This document shows positions 37,201-48,667 of a stretch of DNA of 64,000 nt, piece by piece; the stretch's first letter is position 1; each line of letters opens with the position of its first letter. The stretch is from contig CM041202.1 of assembly GCA_023078555.1 (NCBI GenBank), positions 2,166,022 to 2,230,021 on the forward strand. The letters run 5' to 3'. The notes under the pieces were generated by a model, which was not told where the DNA came from, did not search any database, and saw only the letters and a list, made by a program, of their open reading frames with translations. The position numbers and the translations under genes were made by a program. The stretch is from Ulva prolifera. Taxonomy: Eukaryota > Chlorophyta > Ulvophyceae > Ulvales > Ulvaceae.

Positions 37201-39865
37201 GTACATACCCCATATGACCTGAGCCACTGGGGGCCCACGTCTGAGGCTTCAAGCAAGTGCATTTGGGGAGCTTGGCGTGCATTATCCAGTGGTTGACTGC
37301 TGCATTACAGGAGCCTTGCATGTTGCGGCAATCAAGGATGTAGCAGCGGTAATACTGGATGGATGCTGAAAATTTCGATCTCGCAAAATGGAGTCCCACC
37401 CGCCTGGCTGATTCCTTGCCCTTGGGGCCTGCCACGGCCAGCATTCTGCTCATTCCCAAGGCACTCCCAGAGGCACATGCATGCATTTGCAAGATCTATA
37501 TGATATTGTTGGACAGACATTGATTTCCAAGATCATGTAATTCAGTATCTCAGTATTGTTCATGCTTCACATGCACAAGAGAGAGCATGAAAAACAGCAC
37601 CACAGATGCAGGTTAGTAAACACATGTGCACCCCACCACAACATCCATCCGGTGCGGCCGTTTCAGAGGCACAAAGAAGAGCTTGAGCCTTGCTACTGTA
37701 GCTGATCGTATCTGTCTTTAAAGGAATGAATTCACCTGGATTGCCGCCGTCCTCGTGACGGTAACGCCATGGGCAGGGTGCAAATGCAACTCCACTTGCA
37801 ACACCACCTCCACCAGGGCATCCGCCATGCTTGCGGCACTGGCTGGGGGATCTCCTCTGCCAGGCTGCCACACAGCCACAGGCAGGCGTGCCATCAGGAA
37901 TGTAACCACGTATAAGCCCCGGCCCCGTTGCCACGGAAGGGCTGAAAAGTATCATATAGTTGCAGGAGCTGAAAAGTATCATATACTTGCAGGACCCCGT
38001 GGCTACGCACTGCTGCACTGCTGCAATGCCGCCTCGGCGCTCGAGCGATCGCCACAGACTTGGCCACTGCAGGCCTAGGGAGGGGCTGTACACATGTGCT
38101 TGTCCACGCCTGGATCCTGGATTGTGCGGCAGTGGCACCAGACAATGTCCGTCCACAGGGTCCGTGGCCGCGAGGGCCCTGCTGCAGGGCAGAATTGGCC
38201 AAGCTTGGGCGGGTCATCCTCATGCATACAGCCTCGTACTCGCGCGCCTGCAGCTGGCGCCAGCTGCACACCGCGTGCGGCATGCATACACTGGGGGCCA
38301 CGGACGCTTAAAAGTTTAATTAAGCTAGCGGTGGTGCACTGGAGGCAGGTCAGCACCCGGGCACACCGCGATTCATGGATCGCCCCTGGCAGTTGCCCCA
38401 ATCGGGCTACAGTCGCATGTTTTACCGCAACGTTGATATTGAATTCGTGGCGATTTCAGCACGATGTGGCGTGTATAGGCGAGTCGTTGCAACTGGGTGT
38501 CCAAGGGACAGTGCTGCTCGTCGGCGTACACGTGTAGCTGTGCCACGAGTCGTACGACTCGACGCGTCCGAGCAGGCAGCACGAAGCTCGCTGTTGACCA
38601 ACGCTGACATGCTGGTCACCACTAACCCTGCGGCGAATACATACCCCTGTAGCCACACTCATCGCAGCGTGCCACAGCGCGTCGGGAAGCGGATAGTGTG
38701 CGAGCCCACCTGGTCCGAAGTAAAGTTAGAGTCGCGATTTTCCCGGTTGATCGCCCCAACAACCGGTCACGTATTGCTCGCAGGCTGGTGTGACGTACGG
38801 AGGCAGAGGATCACGAGATCAGATAGTGTTCTGAGCTCAAGGATGATGCGAGAGGAATTCCGGAATCACGATCACACTAGCCAGCCCCAGCTGAGCGAGT
38901 GAGGCGTGATGGAGGCTGATGCCCGGCCTGGCGCCGGGGCCAAGACACGCCCGACAGACAACGTCATCTACATGAGTGCCTGTTTCGGAAGTCCGCGCAG
39001 GCCGCGCGCAGGCCGTGCGGCGCCGAAGATTCTAGCGACACCGAAAGTGCGCATTATGTACGTCCCATGCGCCGCGTCGAAGAACATGAACTCTCGAACA
39101 TCTCGCCTGTTCGATATCTCGGTATGAAATTCGGGCAGGTGCGCATGCATGGGCCCTTGGAAGCCGGTGCCGGCGACACGCAAAGCGCCTGAACGTCCAT
39201 GCGCGCCCGATCGTCGCAAGCCATTTAAGCACCACTTTACCATGATCCGGTTATTGCATACAGCTATAGACTTAGCACACTTCGTAGCTTACAGCTTAGT
39301 CAGCGTTGTCCCGTGACACCTACATTCTAGCCGCTGGTCCAGCGAACCACTGCTGTTCAACAGAAGCAACCGTAGTAGCCCCAGGTGAGCTGATGTTCCT
39401 TCTCCTCGGAGTAAATGCTTTGCTCGCTTTCATCAGCACGCATGGCCACGCCAGCTACCATCCGGCTCGCCCCGTTTTGGCGCGGCCCGACGTCGCTGTT
39501 TCATGCTTTGCTCTATCCATGAGTTGAATCACACCGTGTCTTTCAGCTATCCACTGTTAGGTCTGTTCTTGATGCGTAGACATCATCTGTACTTCGTCGA
39601 GTCCTCAACATGATGTGCTTTCTCATATGTGGAGTATGCCGCATGCGTCGTCACTCCGTACGATTGTCCTTCGTATGGATGACTCCCGCTTACTCCGACT
39701 TCAATTCCCGATCCTCCCCAGCTTGTCTATGATGCTCCAGCGTTGTGTCTGCTGTTCCCCGGCGCCCCGTCGTCTGCTTTCGCATTACCGGTACTCCACG
39801 CCGTCAGAGCGCACATGTCGATGTACTACACCACCCTACGGCCAGCTTGGTGCGCGCATGGTACC
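34285..39865. other. No gene recognised
   Basis: Paralogue 1 3' UTR, then no supportable gene. A stretch around 36880-37070 is GC-rich and could hold an exon (frame reading TDCPQPFPRRSFRT), but no chain of exons forms. A 27-bp tandem duplication with GAAAAGTATCATATA occurs at about 37936-37990. Confidence 0.35.
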
Positions 39866-40414
39866 ATGAGTGCGCTCGAACGCGCCCTTGACACGTTTGA
39901 TGGTGTCGTTCCTGGTGCAGGATCATCATGGGCGTTTTCCAACCCCCATGTTATTTTCCCTGACGGTTGTACACCACGCCACCCTCGCTGGCACGTAGTC
40001 TCGATAAAACTCCAAGCACGAGCATCAGGACAACAGCAGGAACACGACAAAGCCTTCTCTTTCCTTATAAACCAACCTGAGTTGGCTCTGCAGCCAAAAT
40101 GCGTGAAATACAATGGCGCCTTGAACTTCTATCGCGTTGCGGACCTGTCCAGTATGCCATCCAGGTATGAGGCTCGAGACGCAAGTCTCGAACCTCATAT
40201 CCTGAAGAATGAGTATTGTGTAATGTACTGCGCTGCCATCTTGATCAACGTAAGGGTGGTTGTCGTCGTTGATGAAGTGAACGACACACTCGCGCTTTTC
40301 GTGCTCGACACGGAACAACCGGTACCATCAAGGATACACAGATTCCGCAGCGCAAATAACCTAAGCCAATTATATCTTCGATTGATGTGCGCTGTGCGAC
40401 GTTGTTGGCTGTGA
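39866..40414 (+). CDS. Uncharacterised ORF, 182 residues
   Basis: From ATG at 39866 (MSALERALDTFDGVVPGAGS) to TGA at 40412-40414; the frame is open further upstream to 39743. It reads like real protein in its second half (VVVVVDEVNDTLALFVLDTE) and I do not recognise it. Bases 39942-40042 within it are the inverted copy of the paralogue 2 leader, so at least part may not be original coding sequence. A 14-bp hairpin (GAGGCTCGAGAC / GTCTCGAACCTC) lies at about 40165-40199. Neither introns nor a second copy of the downstream half is visible. It may be a decayed mobile-element gene or a chance frame. Confidence 0.35.
   Translation: MSALERALDTFDGVVPGAGSSWAFSNPHVIFPDGCTPRHPRWHVVSIKLQARASGQQQEHDKAFSFLINQPELALQPKCVKYNGALNFYRVADLSSMPSRYEARDASLEPHILKNEYCVMYCAAILINVRVVVVVDEVNDTLALFVLDTEQPVPSRIHRFRSANNLSQLYLRLMCAVRRCWL
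39942..40042. repeat. Inverted copy of the paralogue 2 5' leader
   Basis: About 100 bp are complementary to 40820-40919 with five visible differences. All are transitions, four of them G-to-A reading this strand from copy 39942 to copy 40820. The match ends at the paralogue 2 start codon region (CCCCCAT here, ATGGGGG there). Confidence 0.85.
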
Positions 40415-40819
40415 AGACAGCACCGTGAATCTCAGTTGTGCCAGCCTGGACTTTGATGCTGGCAGCAATGGTGGCCTGCCCCGCTCGCGACAGATATGTG
40501 CTTCAGCAGATCATTCATCGTTCTCACTGTTCCAGACAGGCACAGCCATTCTATCGTTTCCAAACACAATTATCACCGAAGTGCAGTTGTGTTTTTGCGT
40601 CGTGGCACGAAAACCGACCTGGACGCGGACAGGCTTCCGATCGGAGGTAATGCCAAAGCGCGGGCGATTCCGAATTCGAAGTTGCTGTGTAAAAGTGCGA
40701 CGGGATGCCGAGCAGTACAGTCGAGAAGCAGTCGCCAAGTGCCACAGCGACACTAAATGACAGCGCAAACTCGCCGTGAAAGCTATGCTTTACATAAAAA
40801 TGACAAACTAAGAATGTCG

Positions 40820-40919
40820 CGTGTTTCTGCTGTTGTTCTGATGCTTGTGCTTGGAGTTTTATCGAGACTGCGTGCCAGCGAGGGTGGCGTGGTGTACAAC
40901 CGTTAGGGAAAATAACATG
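40820..40919. repeat. Paralogue 2 5' leader, right copy of a 100-bp inverted duplication
   Basis: Covers the region just upstream of and including the paralogue 2 start codon (for example GCGAGGGTGGCGTGGTGTAC). The partner lies 780 bp upstream in reverse direction. Confidence 0.85.
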
Positions 40920-43900
40920 GGGGTTTTCCAAGGCGCACTGCCGGCAGTGTGCGTGGCAGCCCTCGTGGCCAACAGCGCATCAGCACGCAGTGCGCTTCTT
41001 TCCGCTTCGCTGTATAGATGCGTTCGGTCACCGCGGGTGCACCGGTTGACTGTTGAGTTCGACGTGCGTCTTGCACTCAATTTGTCGCGATGCAACTCGA
41101 TCTCGGTCATCTCGCATGCACGCCGCGGCGCGCACATGACCACCTCGCACGTGCTGCTGCGCAGCACGTTCCATCAATTTCGTGGGTGTCAGTGGACGTG
41201 GAGTTCGACCTGCGAGCTACGGTTGCATCGAGAGCTACCAGCTGCCCAACGCGGGCGCCATGGACACATGGATTGCTCCAGCATCACCCAAGCCATTGGG
41301 ACATGCATACGAGCTGCTGTCGCATGCGATGAGCATTGAATCGCTTATGCCTGTGGCTGTAGCGTCCACTGCTCTGCCTTACGGCTTGCGCTCTGCGACA
41401 CGCGGAGAAGCCCTCATGATTTTATCTCCACCGAAGCGGGAGCCAAGCCAACACTCTCAGCTACACCTGCCTGATTTGTGAGTTTGTTGTTCAACACAGA
41501 CTTGCGTGGCTTTTTTTTTAATGTTACTGGGGATGTCCCAGCCCTGTCAGCACTGCCTTGTGAAAGATTCTGCTGACACATATGCTGATCAATATATACA
41601 GCAGCCATGCACTGATACCAGTGTCAGTGCAAGAGTCAAGTTGATTGGCCCATAGAGCCTCAAAAGGCTGCTCCTGCTGCAGGTTTAGCATCTACACCTC
41701 CTCCTGTCACCCCTTCGCCCGGTGACAGCGTCGCCAAGTGCAAGATTGACCTCTCTTCTTCTGGATTCGTCCAGAACGCCAAAGCCATAGCCGTCACAGC
41801 TGGTGCGGCCCTGATTCATTCACGTGGCCAGTCAGCACCTTATCCCCCAAACCGACCTGTCGTTCTTTCCCCCTGTTGCTACAGCTATATGTACATCTGA
41901 ACCTGGACGCGCCCTAGATCTATTGCCCGCTATGGGACTGGAAACTTGCAATAGCTTGTGGGACATGGAACACATGTTTGTGGATCTGACTGCATTGCTC
42001 TTTCACCACTGAGCAGGCCCCTCTGAACCAGTCCCACCAGGCAACCAGTCTTCCCCCTGAGCGTATATTAAACCGTCTTGAGCACTGCAGCTGAAATTTG
42101 ATTCTGTCTGCAGCTGCTGAAGTGAGCCTGGCTATTTGCGACACTGGCAGTGCTCAGTTTGGCATCACCGAGACGGCCGTAGCAAAGGCGACCGCCGAGT
42201 ACGCCGCGAATGCCATCGCCTCGGCATCCATCGACTGCTACTCACGTGCGCCGCCCCCCCCCCCCCCCCCCCCCCCCCCCCCCTTCTGCCCTCACCTTGT
42301 CTTTGTATTGTCTTTGTATTTTGTAGTTCGTACTCTGTTCTGTCTAAGGTTTCCCATCCCTCCATCTGCAGGTTGCTGTCTTATAGCCCAGCTGAGTAAC
42401 ACAATGCTGGCCAGTGGTGGTAATCTTTCACATGTGTGGGGCTGGGGCTATCCCGCACCCCTTCTCCACTGCCGACCTCCGAACCCACACCACTCCAATG
42501 CTCTTCTGTGGTGCAGAGGGCCAGTCGCAGTTCAAGGTCAACGGCAAGTCCATCGCTACCGCGACGGCGCAAGCCTGGGCTTCCGCCTTTGCTGAGGCAA
42601 CTGCGACCGCGTCGGTCTGCAACAAGTGTTCCTCCAAGGCCAGTGTCTTTGCATCTGTCGTGGAGGATGTGATCATCACCGCCACCGCGAAGGCCGAGTT
42701 TGACATCAGCTCTGCAAAGGGCGGGCCCGTTCAGGTCGTTCAGATCATTGACCGGGTCATCAAGGAGGGCACCATTGTTGCCATTGCCACGGTCCGTCTA
42801 TCACATACCATGCTCTCTTGCGGAATACCAGTTCCGGCGCCTACCGTCTGTCCGTAGTAAGAAAGAAAGTTAGCAGGTCTGCAAGTCAATTAGCTGATGT
42901 GCTGAATTTCCTAAACCCTCTTTGTGCTCCAATACCGTCTTGTGACTTGATGTTTGCTTTTCCATCTGGTGTTTGTCAGACGTTTCCTGCACGCATCTGT
43001 TGGCCGCATCGGGCAGCGGGTGGGAAACGAAGAGAACCTGTCCTTTTGCTGACTGGATGGGACTCGCTGCAGGCCGTCGCTGATGCCCGTGCTAGCGTCC
43101 TCAAGGGCTGCGAGACCGAGGTCCTCATCGAGGGTGCTGCTGGAGAAAGCAAGAACCCCAGCACCTTCTTCTGCAACGTTCAGTCGAACGCCCTCGACCT
43201 GAGCATCAAGAAGGACGTCATCATCAAGGCCGCCAACACTGCCGCTGCGTCTGCTGGCTGCTACGAGAACGACAGCGTGACATCTATCCTCGCTGCTGAG
43301 GTGAGCCTTTGGTGCCTCAGAGCATGCCTGCTGCCGTCCCTGCCATACTGCTGTGTATTATGCTATTTTGGTTGGAGCAGTATCCACATGCCATGCTTGC
43401 GCAAGTTTAAGGCTTGTCTGCTCCAATCTACTGCTTCGATCAGCAGGCTTGCTGATTGTGTACTGGCTTCTTAAGGCCGGAAGAGGAGAGGTGACGGGGA
43501 TATTGGGGTGCAGGAGCTCGCTATTGCCGCTGCCACAGTGCTGTCGGAGGTTGTTATCGCCTGTGATGTCGTTGGAAAGGGTGGCGCATGCGCTCTCGGC
43601 GCCGCCGACATCAACACCACCGTCACCGTACGCCCCGACAAACCCCTGACCATTTCCCATCTCAGACTGCACTGTGCCATGCAGCCTCTTGCACATCACA
43701 ATTCCTGACATTGGCAGAAATCCTTCACTGCCTGTGTGTTACCGGAATTCCTTCTTAAGGAGCAGCAGCACACGGGTTGAGTTGTGGCACCAGTGTCGTT
43801 CAATTCGTGGTAATGTGCAGGCCACCGCAACTGTCTTTGCCCAGGCGTTTGCCAACGCAACCAGCACCTGCAAGAAGTCTCTGTGCAAGGTCGAGGTAGA

Positions 43901-44496
43901 TGTCATCGCTGAGGCTGTCGCCTCAGTGCTGTCCAGCGCTGCCTCTGCGGCCAAGGCCAACGTTTGCTTCGGTGCGACCTCGTCTCCCACCGCCGCTCTT
44001 CCGAGAAGCAGCACCATGGCGGAATGCACCTTGCAGTGTCGCAGGGCTGCTATATGTAACCGCTGAACGTGGCTTTGGATCTGCACCTAACCTTTGCACC
44101 TAACCTTTGAAGGCAGTTACCAGTACCCGCCTGCAATTATCGATAGCCATTTCTGTTCGTATCTCCTGGGACCGTCCCCTATTAAGCCGGCACTATTTCC
44201 TGACCTCAACCACGGTCTGATGACTGATTTCTGTGCTGTGTGCAGACAACACTGCCAGCGTCGACATCGAGGTGTTTGAGCTCGTGTCCAACGTGTCCAC
44301 CATCAAGGCCCTGGCCAGCATCATCACCTCGGTACGCTCCTCTGCCATCGCCCATTGCAGTCAGTTGTGACATGTGCTCGGTGATGGTAGCATGTAGTGT
44401 ACTTCATCTTTGATACAAAAGACCGGAATCAGGACATTAGGTGTTGTTGAGGCGTATGTCCACAGCTGAACTTCACAGCAGGTGTCTGCACCATGC

Positions 44497-44565
<69 letters not shown>

Positions 44566-45110
44566 GAGCATCGCAGCTGTGTCCAATCCTTCCAGTGTTG
44601 AATTGTTATCCTTCCTTGCTGACATTTGTGGGCGTGCCCTCGATTGTGATATGGTCGAAGCAATCACCTTTCCATTCTCCAGCTGGATTGTGTGTGTGAG
44701 CATTGGATTGTGGCTCATTGGGAGGTGTTTCGATGCAGGCTTCTGTTGTGGATGGTGTCTGCAACATCAAGATCGATGACATTGTGGCCAGCACCACCAC
44801 CGACAACAAGGTGACCGTTACCGAGGGCGTCACTGTCATCATCAACGGAGTGCCCCAGGTGTTCCCGGCCACACCTGTGAAGGCTCCCGCTACCCCTGCC
44901 CCTGTCAAGGTCCCTGCCCCTGTCAAGGTCACACCCCCCGCGTGCGTTGGCGCTTGTGTGGTAGATGGGAAGCAGTGTGCCAGCCCGAAGATGCCTGTCG
45001 CCCCCTGCTGCGGCGCCTCCTCTCAATGCATTTCCATCGGCGGCGGGGCAGGCGTGTGCGCCCATCTCGTCAACACGAAGAATGTGGCGATTTTCCCCTG
45101 CACCCACTAA
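40917..45110 (+). CDS. Secreted Ala/Cys-rich protein with knottin-like end, paralogue 2
   Basis: Exons 40917-40989, 41683-41802, 42114-42245, 42517-42791, 43073-43300, 43514-43627, 43821-43971, 44246-44331 and 44739-45110 join in phase to 516 residues. The start is chosen from the signal peptide MGVFQGALPAVCVAALVANS, which aligns with paralogue 1. Matching blocks: SPGDSVAKCKI, SLAICDTGSAQF, ATAQAWASAFAEATATAS, STFFCNVQS, CALGAADINTT. Exon 5 has exactly the same length (228 bp) as its partner in paralogue 1. The hinge is short (PVKAPATPAPVKVPAPVKV, about 438-456) rather than long proline runs. The end keeps C-x3-C-x6-C, a CC pair and further cysteines, finishing FPCTH. Four extra introns relative to paralogue 1. 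Probable extracellular wall or matrix protein by inference; function unknown. Confidence 0.87.
42254..42283. repeat. Poly-C tract, 30 bases, in a paralogue 2 intron
   Basis: Starts 8 bases after the GTGCGC donor at 42246, the same relation as in PEPC intron 9. Paralogue 1 lacks this intron. Confidence 0.95.
44499..44565. repeat. GT dinucleotide microsatellite in paralogue 2 intron 8
   Basis: About 32 GT units, noncoding, between the exons ending 44331 and starting 44739. Confidence 0.95.
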
Positions 45111-46699
45111 GGCCCGAGCGCTTTGTCACCACTGGCGTCGCTACCGCGACCTGCGATATGCTCTGCAAGCACGAACAGGGCAGTGGTGGTGACGCTGTGT
45201 CATGGGGATGTTAGTGCATGGGTGCATGAGAGGTTGTATGGGAGGTGGCCAGTGCAATCTCTGACTGTTGTCGTTTCGTGTGGTTGGTCAAGGCAAGTTG
45301 CGCTTGGTCAGCCCTTGAGTCCCTACAAACCAGAAGCCTATGGAAACTCCCCAGCGTGGCTTCTGAACCACATGCCTTCAAGCTGGTGCTGCGGCCTAGT
45401 ATTGAGACATGTGCTGTTAGAGGAGAGCATTTTTTCGGATTGTTTGTCTGTTCCCTCTGTCCCTGTGCTGTGGAGAGAATGCAGTGCAGAAATGTTAGCT
45501 TTGTTGACATAGGCATATGGTCCTGGCCTTTACGTTTCCACCAACCCCCCCGTATCAGGTCAATAACATGTCACCTGTTCACTTATGAAATAAGACGTGA
45601 TGTAGGATGGGCATAAGCCTTGTCCTCTTGTCAGGCATCTGTGTAAGAAGCTGTCCCAATTATGCACGTCATCCTGTTGATGAACAGAAGCTGTATTTTG
45701 GCCTGTGACACAACCGAGGTCTCTTGTGACATCTAATGGGGACTGTATGCACTGTTGCCTTGGATCTGACACCAGCTCTGACATGGTGTTTTATGTATCT
45801 GTGCCAAAGGAACCTGCTGCCTCCGCTGCCTTGTCTCATGCACACACCATGTACCTCTCAGGCTAGGCCGGGTCCAGTGGGTGTGCGGGGATGCCTTCAT
45901 TGGCATGTGCAGGGACTGCGGAGATGGCTTGGACGCTGCATTGTCCTGGGTGCGGTGCGGTGTGGGCCGGCGTGGCTGCGCCGAGGTGTGCCGGGCTGGC
46001 GTAGTGTGCTGTGACTCGGGGTGGGGGTGGGTCTTGGGGCTGGGGCGGCCCCCGGCAGTTGGGCGTCCATGATGGGCGGCCTCAGGCAGCAGTGTGTTGG
46101 GTTTGGCCCTGTCGTACAGCGGCGGGCGGTGTGGTGTTGGTGGTTGTGATGTTGTGTGTCGGCCGTGGTGTCTGTGCGTGCGTGTGTGAGTTCGGGTTTG
46201 TGCACATGGGTGTGTGGGTGTGTGCTTTGCGGTCTGCGGATCTGTGTCTTTTGCTGCGCCGGTGATGGGTTTTTCTTTTGGGCGTGGTGGGTTTCGCGTG
46301 CGTGGGTGTCTGTGTGTTTGCTTCGTCTGTTTGCTTCTTTCGCGGTGCTGCCGACCTTGCTGCCTTTGTCCTTGTAACACACCATGTACCTCCAGCTGCA
46401 TCGGCACTGTGCCACTTGTACAGGCATCAGGGTAGTGTGCATGGCTTAGACTCACTGTTTTTTAGCTCATTATTTTTCTTTCAGTATTTCCATAAGCATC
46501 AGGGCAGTTTGCATGGCTGTACATTGGAAGTTGCCACACTTACGCGATTCACACTGCACAATGTTTGACCCTCGATAGGTGGGGCAAGCCACAGGCGGTT
46601 GCAGCAGTGAGAGATACTCTGTCCAGCTTTTAGCTAGGGCATAGCTGTGCTGCCATTGGATTTGATCAGGTAAATAACATCTCTACGACGGTCTGTATC
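45111..46699. other. No gene recognised; GT-rich block
   Basis: Paralogue 2 3' UTR, then a strand-asymmetric GT-rich block listed separately. A 30-bp motif is repeated imperfectly at 46413-46445 and 46489-46522 (GCATCAGGGNAGTNTGCATGGCT). Open frames are low-complexity His/Thr/Pro frames on the minus strand. Confidence 0.4.
45842..46392. repeat. GT-rich block between 16-bp direct repeats
   Basis: ACACACCATGTACCTC occurs at 45842-45857 and again at 46377-46392. The 519 bp between them are strongly G+T-rich on this strand and unlike the flanks. This looks like an insertion with a target duplication. The insert has no recognisable ends or coding region. A second GT-rich block lies near 52260-52560. 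Confidence 0.6.
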
Positions 46700-46799
46700 T
46701 GTGGCAATCCAGTGTTATGGCCACTATACCACTGGACCCTTGCACGTCGCGACGTGCAAGGATCCAGTGGTATAGCGGCCATATCACTGGATTGCCACA
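46700..46799. repeat. 100-bp palindromic repeat with perfect 24-bp centre
   Basis: Starts TGTGGCAATCCAGTG and ends CACTGGATTGCCACA. The centre CCTTGCACGTCG/CGACGTGCAAGG (46738-46761) is a perfect palindrome. The 50-base arms differ at only three positions. This is the longest intact member and probably the full-length form from which 45-bp members derive. Confidence 0.9.
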
Positions 46800-47520
46800 G
46801 TATCATACTCGCATTGCCACATGTCTTCACAAACAGAGTTCAGCCTGCCGAGCCCCCACCTCCTCCCACCAGACTGCAACCGCTGCGCCGTGTACAGACC
46901 GGGCCACCTCACACGACAACAGACTGGCCGAGTGGAGGTGGGCACTCAAGTGACTTCACCTAAACCTCGCATTCTCGTCACCTAATATATATATTATATA
47001 TATATATTATGTATATTCCGGCCTCGCCTCCGCGTCGGGGCTTCGGCGTCGGCTTCGCGTCTGTGCATCTGCGTCCAGAGATCCCGCGACGCATGCGCAG
47101 GTCGCTTCGCGTTCGCGTCGTTCCTCTGCAGCGCTGTAGGGCGCCGAAGTTGCGCTGCACCTCTGGCCACGCGCCTTTCAGCGGCGCTCCGCCACGGATG
47201 CGGCCGCTTCTGGTTCGGCCGAGGCATCGCATGTTCTAATTAAATTATATACTTCATATTTAGTGCATCAGAAACGATTCGCATCGAGCTTCGAGCATGA
47301 CGCATCGCGCGGCAGAGCGCTGCACCTCTGGCCACGCTGGCTGCAGCGCTCCGCCACGGATGCGACCGCTTCGGAGCCAGCCGAGGCATCACAGCACGTA
47401 TGTGTAGCATTTGCATCGTTCTCAGCGTGTCTGAAATCACTTGCATCAGCCTCAGGCATCGGTCTTCTCAAGCGTCGAGGACCGACAGGCCCCCCGTCGG
47501 GTCCCCCTTCGGGCCACGTC
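46800..47520. repeat. Diverged tandem-like units of about 200 bp
   Basis: After a TA-rich microsatellite (about 46985-47010), two related units (about 47040-47240 and 47270-47470) share GCTGCACCTCTGGCCACGC and CGCTCCGCCACGGATGCG. A third unit lies at 48680-48900, on the other side of the hAT insertion. Noncoding as far as I can see. Confidence 0.6.
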
Positions 47521-47896
47521 TAGGGCTGTAAATTTAACTTTACCCCCATTTTAACGGAGTTTAAAATGCTATTTTACTTTACAATTTTAACGTTAAAACG
47601 ATTTCGAGGCTTTAAAGGGGTCATTTTACTTTTATTTTACTTAACGCATTTTAACTTTAAGGGTGCTTTAAAAGCAAAGTTGAAGCCAAAAAGGGCTGCA
47701 TTCTGATGGCTTTGACCGACCTCACAGGACAAACATCACTAACAAAGCACGGTGGTCATGATATAACTCACAGCACACCTGTTGCTGGCTCCTAGTACTT
47801 AAATCCGTGTCGCTATGCGCTTGCTCATGCTGTGGGAGTCAGTTTCCGTAGCCCGTGTGCACCTGTCACTGATTTGGCAGTGAGCAACTTTCAGAC

Positions 47897-48076
47897 ATGG
47901 CACAAGACAAACGTCCTGCTGAACCTCTGCAAGAGACTGAAAGTTCCGATGAGGCAAATCTGGCTGATTCGGCAGATGTAGGTGGCTCCAATCTGCGCAG
48001 AACGCCAGTTGCGACTGTTGTTGTGTCTCGTGGTGTTGTTGAAAAGTTTGCCGAGCTGGAGAGAGGCTGCCATTGA
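47897..48076 (+). pseudogene. hAT transposase N-terminal remnant (59 codons)
   Basis: ATG at 47897 begins MAQDKRPAEPLQETESSDEA, an acidic start, and ends at TGA 48074-48076. It overlaps the dimerization remnant in another frame. The large middle part of a transposase (zinc finger, DDE core) is absent. Confidence 0.45.
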
Positions 48077-48422
48077 AATCATGTCTGCGAAGCCCTGCTG
48101 TGCAACTGTGGAGAGGCTGTGGAATATATTTCTAGACAACTTGACCTCCAAGAGAAGGTCAATGAAAAGCAGTACGCTGTCAACGTCATAGTACACCAAA
48201 ATCAACCTCCGTCACCTAGGCGATAATGATGCAGCTGTTGACGAAATTCGATGTTTTGAACATCTGCTTGGTTTTGTTGATGAAGTGTATGAGGAAGACT
48301 CTTCTGGATCTGGTGTGCCAGAATTCTGTTCGAACGAGGGTGCAGTAGCATGTGGCCTGCAGTCTGACAGCCTAGGAGCATCTCCATCGTCGTCAAGTTG
48401 CTCAGGAGACGCAGATAATTGA
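47982..48422 (+). pseudogene. hAT transposase C-terminal dimerization remnant
   Basis: The frame reads LPSWREAAIEIMSAKPCCAT then VERLWNIFLDNLTSKRRSM, which follows the hAT dimerization-domain pattern LP.....A..I.S.P...A..ER.....G....K.R..L. A TAG at 48189-48191 interrupts it. The same frame then continues through an acidic tail (FEHLLGFVDEVYEEDSSGSG) to TGA at 48420-48422. Confidence 0.7.
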
Positions 48423-48667
48423 TAGGCGGTGCAATAGGTGTATCTAGGTGGCTGTGGACGTGTTTGTGCCGTGTTTGTGCCGTGCCATTGGCCGAAACTG
48501 CCTCCTCGACATGTTTAACAGTTTTACTGGTAAAGCAGGAAAACACTAGTTTAAAACACGTTTAAAGTAAAGATTTTTTAGCCTATTTTACTTTTATTTT
48601 ACTTTAGCTTTGTTAATTAACGTTAAACCCTGCCCCCATATGTTAAATTTACAGCCCTAGCCACGTC

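Larger units (their letters stand above)
47521..48659 (+). mobile_element. hAT-type DNA transposon, decayed, 1139 bp
   Basis: The ends are matching terminal inverted repeats of at least 18 bp (TAGGGCTGTAAATTTAAC). They are flanked by a perfect 8-bp target duplication GCCACGTC at 47513-47520 and 48660-48667. Eight-base duplications and T/CAGGG ends are hallmarks of the hAT superfamily. The subterminal regions repeat TTTTACTTTTATTTTACTT and TTTTAACGTTAAAACG, likely transposase binding sites. Inside are short remains of a transposase gene. At 1.1 kb it is far shorter than an autonomous hAT, so it is an internally deleted, non-autonomous copy. Confidence 0.9.

Noticed and set aside
45733-46455. 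240-codon His/Thr/Pro frame (minus strand)
   Set aside because: Low-complexity translation of the GT-rich block; no motif and no splice chain.
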